A DNA stretch of 64,000 bases from Pseudomonas protegens CHA0 (GTDB lineage Bacteria; Pseudomonadota; Gammaproteobacteria; Pseudomonadales; Pseudomonadaceae): assembly GCF_000397205.1 (NCBI RefSeq), contig NC_021237.1, positions 745,001 to 809,000 of the forward strand. Reading direction: 5' to 3'. Positions 57,170 to 64,000 of the stretch are shown piece after piece (the first letter of the stretch is position 1; the number at the start of each line of letters is the position of its first letter). The notes under the pieces are model-generated. The model worked only from the letters and a program-made list of their open reading frames with translations. It did no database searches and was not told the DNA's origin. A program made the translations under genes and the position numbers.

Positions 57170-59922
57170 TCTGCCTCGGCGATCGGCAGTTCGATGCAGA
57201 AGCGCGCGCCGTCCTGGCTGTTGCTGACGCTCAGGCGGCCCCCCATGTTCTGCACGATGCCATAGCTCACCGACAGCCCGAGCCCGGTGCCGATGCCCAC
57301 CGGCTTGGTGGTGAAGAACGGCTCGAAGATCCTCTCCAGCAGGCGCGGGTCGATACCGCCACCATTGTCCTCGACCCACAGGCGCACCCACTGCTCGTCG
57401 CGCTGGCCGTACACGGCGATCCAGGGTTTGAAGTCGTGCTGCTTTTCCTGTTTGCCCAGCAGGGCGTCCCGGGCATTGACCAGCAGGTTGATCAATACCT
57501 GCTCCAACTGGTCGACAAACCCCAGCACCTGGACCTCGAACCCCAGCTCGCTGATCCGCAACTCTAGACCCTTGCCACGCATGCCTTCGGCCAGCAGCGA
57601 GAGGGTGCCTTCGATGGCGTGGGCCGGGTTGAACGGCTGCTGTTCCACTTCCGAGCGTCGGCCGAACACCCGCATGTGGTCCACCACCCGGGCCGCACGC
57701 TGGACCTGGGCGTCGATGCGCTTGAGCTTGTCGGTGAGGTAGTCGATCTGCACGTCGCCATTGCCCAGGCGCTTGAGCACGTTGACGATGGCCATGCGCA
57801 TCACGTTGAGCGGCTGGTTGATCTCGTGGGCAAGCCCGGTGGCCATTTCCCCCAGGGTGGCCATTTTCGCGCTTTGCGTGAGCTGCTGCTGGGCGCGCCG
57901 GACTTCGGTGTTGTCGCGGCCCACGGCCTGGATTTCCAGCAGTTGCCCCTGTTCATCGAACACTCCGCGATCCGACCACACCCACCAGGCATGTTCGCGC
58001 CCGGGCAATTGCAGGTTGATCTCGGCGGTGCTCACGGGATATTCCGGGCTCAACAGCTTGAGCCGGCGCTCGAAGCCTTCACGCTGTTCGGCGGACAGCC
58101 ACTGCCCCAGGTTGCTGCCCGGCAGTTCCTCGGGGGCGCATTCCAGGTAGGCCGCCAGCGGCCGGTTGCCAAAGGTCAGGGTCAGGTCCGGGCGATAGCG
58201 GCAGATCATCGCCGGCGAATCCTCCACCAGGATCCGATAGCGCTCTTCGCTCTGGCGCACCTGCTCGGCGGCCAGGGTTGCCTCGGTGACGTCCAGCCAC
58301 AGGCCGACGGCTTCCACTGGCAACCCCAGGTCGTCGCGCAGCAGCTTGGCTTCGTCCAGCACCCAGTGGTATGCCCCATGGCGATCGCGCAGCCGATAGC
58401 GGGTATGCACACTGCCTTCGCGCAGCAACTGGCGGCAGCGCTGGAAATACAGGTCGCGGTCGTCGGGGTGCACCCACTCCGCCAGGGGCTGCGCCGTGCA
58501 GTCCGCCAGGCTCCAGCCCAGCAGGGGTTGCAGGCTGGCGCTGAAAAAGCTCGGCTGCAAGGCGCCTTCCTGGTAACGCTGGACGTAGATCACCGCCGGT
58601 GAACTGGCGATCAGGTTGTCCAGCCGGGCATGGGCGGCGGCGGCCTGCTGCTGTTGGTTCTTGATGTCGCTGATGTCCAGCATGAAACCCACCAGGCGTT
58701 GGCTTTCCCCTCGGCCCAGGGCCTGGCCCTGCAAGCGATACCAGCGCTGGGGGGCGCTGGGGTCGGGCTCGTGCAGGCGCACATTGAGCAGCAGCGGCTT
58801 GCCCAGTTTCAGTTCCTGCAGGCGGCTGCTGAGTTCACCGCGGTCGGCGGGATGAATCAGTTCCAGCCAGGCTTGCACGTTCAGGCGAGCGCCATCCTCA
58901 GGCAGGTGCAGGCTGGCGGCCAGGCGGCTGGCCAGCAGTATTTCGGCGGTGTCCGGGCATAGCTCCCACCAGCCGGCGCCCAGCAGCCCTTGGAGGGCCT
59001 CCAGGCGTTCCAGGTGCAGGTGATGGCGATGCTCTCGCAGGCGACTGAGCAAGGGCCCGGCGAGGGCTGCGGCGAGCATCAGCCAGTCGCGATCCAGCAG
59101 GTACGGGGCATGCTGCTGGACCGCGTAGCAGCCGCACAAGAGCCAGGCGGCGACGCCGTGATCATCCCGATACGGCACCAGGAAGCCTTCGCGATGGCCG
59201 AAGATGCCTTGCAGTCGCGGGTGTTCGTTGAGGCCCTGGATCTGGTTCAGGTGCTGCGGGGTGTTGCCGCTCAGGCTGTCCAGGCCGGCACCCAGAGCCT
59301 GGCCTTCCTGCCACAGGCGCGGGGCGTCATGGGCGCTGTAGCAGCTGTGGATCACCCAGCCCTGCTCCTGCTCGTCGAGCAGGGCCAGGCCGAGACAGGG
59401 AATGTGCCAATAGCGGGCCAGGTCGGTGAGTTGGTCGTGGAGCACGTCCGGCAGGCGGGTGAGGTTGCACAGGCGCAACTGTTCGCTGGCCTGGGCGGCA
59501 AACACCCGGCACTGCTCGCGCCCCAGGGCCTGTTGCCGCTGCTGGACCAGGTCGCCGATATCCAGCAGTTGCAGCTGCCATTCCTGCCCCCAGCGCTGGA
59601 CCCAGCCGCGCAGGTGCAGGGGCTGGCCGCCGGCGCCGCGCAGGTCCAGGTCCAGCACCTGGCCGCTCCAGTCGGCAGGGGCGCCCTCAAGGGCCAGGAC
59701 GCTGCCGGGCAATACGTAGTCCAGCAGGAGCGGTGGCTCGCGGGAGGGGGGCAGCTGGATCAGGCTGTGGCGCAGCGGGCCGTGGCTGGTGAGGATGCGC
59801 CCCTGTTGATCGAGCACCAGTTGCAGGCCCACCGCCTGGGGCGGCAGCGGGCTGTGCGGCTGTGCGGCGGGAAGCGCCTGGCGGCCCAGTAGACGTCCGA
59901 GCAGCTTGTCGCCAGAGGTCAA
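57154..59922 (-). CDS. pprA: PAS-containing sensor histidine kinase PprA
   Basis: This 922-residue cytoplasmic-looking kinase has no clear membrane segments. After an amino-terminal region with a GAF-like part (about 150-310), three PAS domains follow (about 310-700), then HisKA with [11 protein letters not shown] (His near 700), the N box [15 protein letters not shown] and the G1 box [20 protein letters not shown]. It starts at TTG 59922, which shares bases with the tadF stop, so it relies on translational coupling; no better ATG is nearby. Its partner is probably PprB, encoded nearby. Confidence 0.9.
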   Translation of the reverse strand: MTSGDKLLGRLLGRQALPAAQPHSPLPPQAVGLQLVLDQQGRILTSHGPLRHSLIQLPPSREPPLLLDYVLPGSVLALEGAPADWSGQVLDLDLRGAGGQPLHLRGWVQRWGQEWQLQLLDIGDLVQQRQQALGREQCRVFAAQASEQLRLCNLTRLPDVLHDQLTDLARYWHIPCLGLALLDEQEQGWVIHSCYSAHDAPRLWQEGQALGAGLDSLSGNTPQHLNQIQGLNEHPRLQGIFGHREGFLVPYRDDHGVAAWLLCGCYAVQQHAPYLLDRDWLMLAAALAGPLLSRLREHRHHLHLERLEALQGLLGAGWWELCPDTAEILLASRLAASLHLPEDGARLNVQAWLELIHPADRGELSSRLQELKLGKPLLLNVRLHEPDPSAPQRWYRLQGQALGRGESQRLVGFMLDISDIKNQQQQAAAAHARLDNLIASSPAVIYVQRYQEGALQPSFFSASLQPLLGWSLADCTAQPLAEWVHPDDRDLYFQRCRQLLREGSVHTRYRLRDRHGAYHWVLDEAKLLRDDLGLPVEAVGLWLDVTEATLAAEQVRQSEERYRILVEDSPAMICRYRPDLTLTFGNRPLAAYLECAPEELPGSNLGQWLSAEQREGFERRLKLLSPEYPVSTAEINLQLPGREHAWWVWSDRGVFDEQGQLLEIQAVGRDNTEVRRAQQQLTQSAKMATLGEMATGLAHEINQPLNVMRMAIVNVLKRLGNGDVQIDYLTDKLKRIDAQVQRAARVVDHMRVFGRRSEVEQQPFNPAHAIEGTLSLLAEGMRGKGLELRISELGFEVQVLGFVDQLEQVLINLLVNARDALLGKQEKQHDFKPWIAVYGQRDEQWVRLWVEDNGGGIDPRLLERIFEPFFTTKPVGIGTGLGLSVSYGIVQNMGGRLSVSNSQDGARFCIELPIAEADQITR

Positions 59923-60356
59923 AATTGCAGACTCGAGCTAGCGGTCAGGGAGGTGGGCAGGCTGGGTACCGGGCCGATTCCTGGCAGCACCAGCCGCGGC
60001 AGCACCTGGTTCAGCTTGCTGGTGGGGTAGTTCACCGAGACCGTCAGCACCCCGGCGCTGTACACCGCGCTGTAGTCGGTGGCGGCGAAGTTGAAGGGCG
60101 GGGGAATCCACTGAGTCTGGGTCTGCACCACGCTGTTGGCGAGGTTCTGCACCGTGGTGGCGTAGTTCGGGGTATTGGGGTCGACCATCACCGCGCGACG
60201 CACCGCTTCGGCAGTGGCCTGGTGGAACGACTGCATCATCAGCAGCGGCAGGCTGTAGCTGACAAGACCGTAGAACACCGCGAAAAAGATCACGAACACC
60301 GCAGCGAATTCGATCGCCACAGCGCCTTTCTGCTTTCTAGGGAGGCCCGGTTTCAT
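59919..60356 (-). CDS. tadF: TadE-like minor pseudopilin TadF
   Basis: This 145-residue TadE-family pseudopilin has a prepilin-type leader KPGLPRKQKG followed by AVAIEFAAVFVIFFAVFYGL: cleavage after the Gly gives Glu at +5, as required for a prepilin peptidase of the FppA type. The remainder is periplasmic. I start at ATG 60356, which gives exactly this leader; the longer frame upstream is unsupported. The stop overlaps the pprA start. Confidence 0.88.
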   Translation of the reverse strand: MKPGLPRKQKGAVAIEFAAVFVIFFAVFYGLVSYSLPLLMMQSFHQATAEAVRRAVMVDPNTPNYATTVQNLANSVVQTQTQWIPPPFNFAATDYSAVYSAGVLTVSVNYPTSKLNQVLPRLVLPGIGPVPSLPTSLTASSSLQF

Positions 60357-60430
60357 GAGTGCGTCTACCCTGACAACCACTATGTCCATTGAGCATAGGA
60401 CCATTCCGGCAAAAGGGACCGTTCTGGCTG

Positions 60431-60898
60431 ATGCATTTCTGGGTTTTGTGGGTCTGGTTGGCAATCTGTGCGCTGCAGGATTTGCGTCAGCGGCATATTG
60501 CCAATGGCTTGACTCTTGGCGCCGCGCTCTTGGCGACGGTCTACCTGCTGTGGAACGGCACTACCTGGCTGGGGGCCGGCGCGAGCCAGGGCGGTTGGGC
60601 GTTGTTGCTGGCGTTGCTGTTCACCTTGCCCGGCTACGCCAGCGGACGAATGGGCGCCGGCGACGTCAAGTTGATGGCGGCCCTGGGGCTGGCCTCCGGC
60701 CCTCTGTATCTGCTGGGGACGTTCATCGCCGCCGGTCTGTGCAGCCTGCTTTGGCTGCTTGTGCTCAGGCTCTGGCCCCAGCAGAAACAAGCACTTGATA
60801 CCCCCGTGGCAGGGCGCGCTGGGAGGGGGTCAAAAAAATACCCTTTTGCCCCCTTTGTCCTGGCTGGAATGGTCTTAACTGTGAGCGTGATCCACTAG
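60431..60898 (+). CDS. fppA: prepilin peptidase FppA (TadV/CpaA type)
   Basis: This 155-residue A24 aspartic protease cleaves Flp-type prepilins. The two catalytic aspartates are Asp17 (LQDLRQRHIANG) and Asp78 in the GAGDVKLMAALG motif; six membrane segments are likely. It lacks the amino-terminal methyltransferase cysteines of PilD, as expected for Tad systems. ATG 60431 is preferred: TTG 60389 would add a polar extension. It is divergent from tadF. Confidence 0.9.
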   Translation: MHFWVLWVWLAICALQDLRQRHIANGLTLGAALLATVYLLWNGTTWLGAGASQGGWALLLALLFTLPGYASGRMGAGDVKLMAALGLASGPLYLLGTFIAAGLCSLLWLLVLRLWPQQKQALDTPVAGRAGRGSKKYPFAPFVLAGMVLTVSVIH

Positions 60899-60916
60899 TC
60901 GCCGGACCCATTAATG

Positions 60917-60928
60917 CTATGTACATAG
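60917..60928. promoter_or_regulatory. perfect 12-bp palindrome upstream of pprB
   Basis: CTATGTACATAG is fully self-complementary, 97 bases before the pprB start. It may be an operator or part of a promoter. No motif family is assigned. Confidence 0.35.
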
Positions 60929-60990
60929 TCGGAAAGTAGGTCTAGGTTTTAAGTCGTGGCTGCCCGGATCATGCGTGGCAGCACAGGAGT

Positions 60991-61009
60991 GGCCAATCGG
61001 CGATTGGCC
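60991..61009 (+). promoter_or_regulatory. hairpin directly before the pprB ribosome-binding site
   Basis: GGCCAATC (60991-60998), loop GGC, GATTGGCC (61002-61009). The stem ends 4 bases before GGAG, the Shine-Dalgarno of pprB, whose start is GTG. Such a structure could influence translation; no T-run follows. Confidence 0.5.
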
Positions 61010-61024
61010 CGCACGGAGTAGCAC

Positions 61025-61816
61025 GTGAACAAGCTCACCTCACAGATGAAGGTGCTCGTGGTCGACGATCAGCCCCTGATTGTCGAAGAGCTTTGCGAGT
61101 TCCTCGAAAGCAGCGGTTACCGTTGTGTCCCTTGCGAATCCAGCCGCCAGGCGCTGGAGTGCTTCAACAGGGACTCGGAAATTTCCCTGGTGCTCTGCGA
61201 TCTGCACATGCCCGATATGGACGGCATTCAGCTGGTCCAGGAACTGCAACGGATGGCCGGCAAGCAGCGGGTGTTCGAAGCCATCATGCTCACCGGGCAG
61301 TCCGACAAGCAGGACGTGATCAAGGCCCTGCGCGCCGGCATCGCCGACTACTACCAGAAGCCCATCGACCTGGACGAACTCCTCGAAGGCCTGCAGCGTC
61401 AGGAGGTCGCCTTGCAGGAACGGCAGAAGAACCTGCACCTGGGGCACCTCAACCAGAAGCTGCAGTTTCTTTCCGAATCCATCGATGATCTGTACCAGGA
61501 CCTGGACAAGGTCCGGCGCAGCCCGGCTACCAGCCGCAGCGAAGAGCCCCGGGGCGAAGGCGCCGGCGAAACGGATGCCATCGAGATCCCGGCCATCTTC
61601 AACCAGCTGTCGCCACGGCAGCTGGATGTGGCCCGACTGGTGGGCAAGGGCCAGACCAACTACCAGATTGCCTGCGAGCTGGGGATCACCGAAAACACCG
61701 TCAAGCTGTATGTCTCCCAGGTACTGCGCCTGACCCACATGCATAACCGCACACAGCTGGCCCTGGCCCTGTCGCCGAGCAATTCCGGGCTGCGCCAGCG
61801 GGTGACTGCCCACTGA
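61025..61816 (+). CDS. pprB: LuxR-type response regulator PprB
   Basis: This 263-residue regulator has a receiver (about 8-125; Asp59 in LVLCDLHMPDMDG, Lys in YYQKPID) and a LuxR helix-turn-helix at about 190-250 (LSPRQLDVARLVGKGQTNYQ then ELGITENTVKLYVSQVL). A coiled helical linker joins them. In P. aeruginosa PprB activates tad/flp, CupE and BapA adhesion functions. The start is GTG 61025 with GGAG six bases before; ATG 61046 is an alternative. Confidence 0.93.
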   Translation: MNKLTSQMKVLVVDDQPLIVEELCEFLESSGYRCVPCESSRQALECFNRDSEISLVLCDLHMPDMDGIQLVQELQRMAGKQRVFEAIMLTGQSDKQDVIKALRAGIADYYQKPIDLDELLEGLQRQEVALQERQKNLHLGHLNQKLQFLSESIDDLYQDLDKVRRSPATSRSEEPRGEGAGETDAIEIPAIFNQLSPRQLDVARLVGKGQTNYQIACELGITENTVKLYVSQVLRLTHMHNRTQLALALSPSNSGLRQRVTAH

Positions 61817-61859
61817 GCCTGCGGCGGCGAGCCGTTCGCCGCCGGTTGCGGGCTTTCTC

Positions 61860-62129
61860 CTACTTGGTTTCCACCTTGCCGCCGGCGTCCGGGTCGTACA
61901 GGTCCGGGATCTCGTATTTGTATTTCTTCAGCCAGCGCTGCAGCGCCAGCTCGCGTTCGGTGGGCGTGGCCGTCTGAGGCTGGGGCGAGGACGCCAGGTT
62001 GCGGTTCTGCAACAGTAGCCAGGCTTCGGTTTCCTGTTGCTGGGGCGAAGCAGGGCCGGCCTCGATGGCCTGGGCGGCCAGGGGCAGCGCCAGCAGGGCA
62101 GTGCAATAGAACATCGGCAGTTTCATCAT
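61860..62129 (-). CDS. small exported DUF3613-type protein of the tad locus
   Basis: This 89-residue protein has a signal peptide (MKLPMFYCTALLALPLAAQA) and a Gln/Ala-rich mature part ending ERELALQRWLKKYKYEIPDL. It corresponds in position to PA4298. It is translationally coupled to tadD (TGATG). Two starts, ATG 62129 and ATG 62126, are possible. Function unknown. Confidence 0.85.
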   Translation of the reverse strand: MMKLPMFYCTALLALPLAAQAIEAGPASPQQQETEAWLLLQNRNLASSPQPQTATPTERELALQRWLKKYKYEIPDLYDPDAGGKVETK

Positions 62130-62863
62130 CAGCGCTCCTTGGCGGGTGCGGCGTCTGGCTGCAAGGTGGTAGCGCCACTGGCGACCTGGGTCACCTTGGC
62201 GCGCGGGGCGGTCGGGGCCTTGAGCTCTTCGGCGCGGGCCTGGGCCTGGGCGAACTGCTGCGGGTTCAGGCTCGCCTGGCTGACCACTTGCGCGGCCTGC
62301 TGCCAGTTGTCCTGGTAGAGCAACAGGGTCACCAGGTTGATGGCCGCCAGGGGCTCGGACTGCTTGAGCTCAATGGCGGTGAGGAACTCGAAGCGCGCAT
62401 CCTCGATGCGCAACTGGTTGAGGTAGACCACCCCCAGGTCATTGCGGATTCTTTCATTGGTCGGCGCCAGGCGCGCGGCCCGTTGCAGGTGCGCCTGGGC
62501 CTGGCCGTTGTCGCCCCTGGCCGCCGCCAACTGCCCCAGGCCGTGCTCGCCTTCGGCGGCCAGGCACGAGCCCAGCAGGCTGCGGTACAAGGGTTCGGCC
62601 TCACTGCGGCCCAGCAACCGATAGACTCGCGCCTTGCGTACGCGCACCTCGGCGAGGTTGTCCGGCAGGTTCTGCAGGTTGGCCAGGCTGGCGTGCAGCT
62701 TGCCATCGGTGGCCATTTCGTCGGCGAGGTTCACTGCCAGTTCCTGCTCGGAGCTGAGCTTGGCGCAACTGCTGGAGTTGGTCAGGGCCGCCCAGGGCGT
62801 CTGGCCGTTGCTGGCGCACCCTCCGAGCAGCAACAGGCTGGCAACGACAATCATGGTTTTCAT
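62129..62863 (-). CDS. tadD: Tad lipoprotein TadD with TPR repeats
   Basis: This 244-residue lipoprotein has the lipobox LLLGGCASNG (Cys near residue 16) and tetratricopeptide-like repeats in the middle (RSEAEPLYRSLLGSCLAAEG, LGQLAAARGDNGQAQAHLQRA). TadD is a pilotin-like assembly factor for the outer-membrane secretin. It follows tadC by 11 bases. Confidence 0.88.
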   Translation of the reverse strand: MKTMIVVASLLLLGGCASNGQTPWAALTNSSSCAKLSSEQELAVNLADEMATDGKLHASLANLQNLPDNLAEVRVRKARVYRLLGRSEAEPLYRSLLGSCLAAEGEHGLGQLAAARGDNGQAQAHLQRAARLAPTNERIRNDLGVVYLNQLRIEDARFEFLTAIELKQSEPLAAINLVTLLLYQDNWQQAAQVVSQASLNPQQFAQAQARAEELKAPTAPRAKVTQVASGATTLQPDAAPAKER

Positions 62864-62874
62864 CAGGTTCCCTC

Positions 62875-63759
62875 TTAGGAAGCGAAGGCCCGGGCGATGG
62901 CGGTGAAGCCTGGCCCGGCCAGCACGATCAACAGGGCGGGGAAGAGAAACAGCATCATCACCACCGACATTTTTGCGGACATTTTCGAGATGTATTCCTG
63001 CAGGCGGGTCAGGCGCCGGTCGTCCAGCAGTTGCTTGAGCGCCTGCAGCGATTTCATTGCCCCGCCGCCCTGCAGGATCAGTTGCTGGAGAATCACGCAG
63101 GTGTCGGTCAACTCGTCCACCGCCAGCAGGGTGGCGGTCTGGTTGAGTTCATGGCCCAGCTCCAGCCCCGAGTCGACACGGGCCAGGATCAGGCGCAGTT
63201 CGTGGGTCAGTTCCGGCAGCAGCTTTTGCGCTTCGCTGCTCAGTACGCGCAACGCCTGTTCCACTGCCATGCCCGACTCGAACAGGATGCGCAGCAGGGG
63301 AATGAAGGTCGAGATCTCCAGGGCGATGTGCTTCTGCCGGCGCTTGGCGGCGTAGGCCAGCGCGCGCTTGGGTAGCAGGTAGCCGGCACCGAGTGCCAGC
63401 ATGGGTACCAGCCACTTGCTCTGGGCCTGGGGAAAGGCCACTTCCTGGATGAAGATCACCAGGCACACGGCCAGCACCGGTGTGGCGATCTGGCTGGCGG
63501 CGAACAATGAGCGCTCTCTGGCGCGGCGCCAGCCCAGACGGTTGAGCAGGGTCTGGGTTTCACTGTCCATGCTCACCGCGCGCTGCCCGAAGCGGCTGTC
63601 GCCCAGCAGTCGCAGCCAGTTGCCCAGGCGGCTGTCGCGGGTCATGTTGCCCTGCAAGCGCTGGGCGATCTGGCGCTCGCGCCGGCGCTGTTCCAGCACA
63701 CCGTTGCCAAGCAGCAGCAACGCTCCGAGAAACATCAGTACAGCGGCCAGAACCAGCAT
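62875..63759 (-). CDS. tadC: Tad inner-membrane platform protein TadC
   Basis: This 294-residue protein has a T2SSF domain with helical hairpins (VRVDSGLELGHELNQ... LTDTCVILQQLILQGG). Membrane segments are at about 3-17, 97-115, 255-285. With TadB it forms the platform around the TadA ATPase. It lies one base from the tadB stop, so they are tightly linked. Confidence 0.92.
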   Translation of the reverse strand: MLVLAAVLMFLGALLLLGNGVLEQRRRERQIAQRLQGNMTRDSRLGNWLRLLGDSRFGQRAVSMDSETQTLLNRLGWRRARERSLFAASQIATPVLAVCLVIFIQEVAFPQAQSKWLVPMLALGAGYLLPKRALAYAAKRRQKHIALEISTFIPLLRILFESGMAVEQALRVLSSEAQKLLPELTHELRLILARVDSGLELGHELNQTATLLAVDELTDTCVILQQLILQGGGAMKSLQALKQLLDDRRLTRLQEYISKMSAKMSVVMMLFLFPALLIVLAGPGFTAIARAFAS

Positions 63760-63760
63760 T

Positions 63761-64000
63761 TCAGATGCTCCTCAACATGCGCCAAAGGGCCAGGCAGCCG
63801 AAGATCTGCAGGCACACCGCGGTGATCAGCATTTTCTGCCCCGCGGAGTCGTGCCACATGCCCAGCATGTAGCCCGGGTTGGTCAGCATGAAGTAGCCCA
63901 CCAGCAACAGCGGCAGGTTCCCCAGGACCCAGGCGGTCATGCGGGTTTCCCCGGTCATCGCGCTCAGTTGCCGCGCCCCTTGCTCGCGCTCGCGGATCAG
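63761..64000 (-). CDS. tadB: Tad inner-membrane platform protein TadB, carboxy-terminal part (cut by window edge)
   Basis: The last ~79 residues of a T2SSF-type protein are visible: LIREREQGARQLSAMTGETR, then two membrane helices, WVLGNLPLLLVGYFMLTNP and MLITAVCLQIFGCLALW, a standard TadB end. The gene starts beyond the right edge. It is followed by tadC, tadD and the small DUF3613 gene in order. Confidence 0.9.
   Translation of the reverse strand: MIREREQGARQLSAMTGETRMTAWVLGNLPLLLVGYFMLTNPGYMLGMWHDSAGQKMLITAVCLQIFGCLALWRMLRSI

Overview
The window is high-GC chromosomal DNA from a fluorescent pseudomonad (Pseudomonas fluorescens group; a P. protegens/chlororaphis-like species is my inference, not proven). 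Three things point there. The block marC-retS-purD-purH-fis-dusB-prmA-accC-accB-aroQ-ctpL-gcbA-DUF2333-Nudix-yciH-speA-MATE follows the order I remember from P. aeruginosa PAO1 (about PA4857 down to PA4838). Typical Pseudomonas REP/REPIN palindromes are scattered between genes. The urt/ure, cob and tad/ppr loci also have pseudomonad architecture. I see no tRNA, rRNA, CRISPR array, insertion sequence or prophage.

Layout. 1-6.8 kb: nitrogen scavenging, with the start of ureA, ureD, and the urea ABC transporter urtABCDE read leftward from a sigma-54-type promoter. 6.9-7.2 kb: a small exported protein built from NSFPD repeats. 7.4-12.4 kb: a TonB-dependent receptor with an ABC importer of the FecCD type, preceded by two overlapping Zur-like boxes, so probably a zinc or zincophore uptake operon. 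12.5-17.6 kb: a copper-uptake operon (DUF2946, PCuAC chaperone, DUF2946-like Met/His-rich protein, OprC-like receptor, PepSY membrane protein). 17.7-18.3 kb: a HigBA-type toxin-antitoxin pair. 18.4-26.1 kb: corrin-ring genes in two divergent arms, cbiD-cobK and cobL to the left, cobGHIJ to the right. 26.1-29.2 kb: five poorly known genes (SMI1/KNR4-like, CPCC cysteine-rich, an unknown, a lipoprotein and an exported protein) that resemble an immunity-type accessory island. 29.2-52.2 kb: the conserved core block, including the Gac-pathway sensor RetS, purine synthesis, Fis, acetyl-CoA carboxylase, a chemoreceptor, the diguanylate cyclase GcbA, and arginine decarboxylase. 52.2-55 kb: small housekeeping genes and two DUF4136 lipoproteins. 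55.1-64 kb: one end of a tad (type IVb pilus) locus with its two-component system (tadG, pprA, tadF, fppA, pprB, a DUF3613 gene, tadD, tadC, start of tadB).

Themes. The left third is about acquiring scarce nutrients (urea nitrogen, zinc, copper) and making cobalamin. The corrin pathway is a mosaic: it has the oxygen-dependent CobG together with CbiD and a CbiG-CobJ fusion, normally associated with the other route. The right part links lifestyle switches: RetS, GcbA and PprAB/Tad all bear on the motile-to-sessile transition. The least explained items are the NSFPD-repeat protein, the 26.1-29.2 kb cluster, a 17-bp-arm hairpin between purH and purD, and a 14-bp inverted-repeat element before speA.
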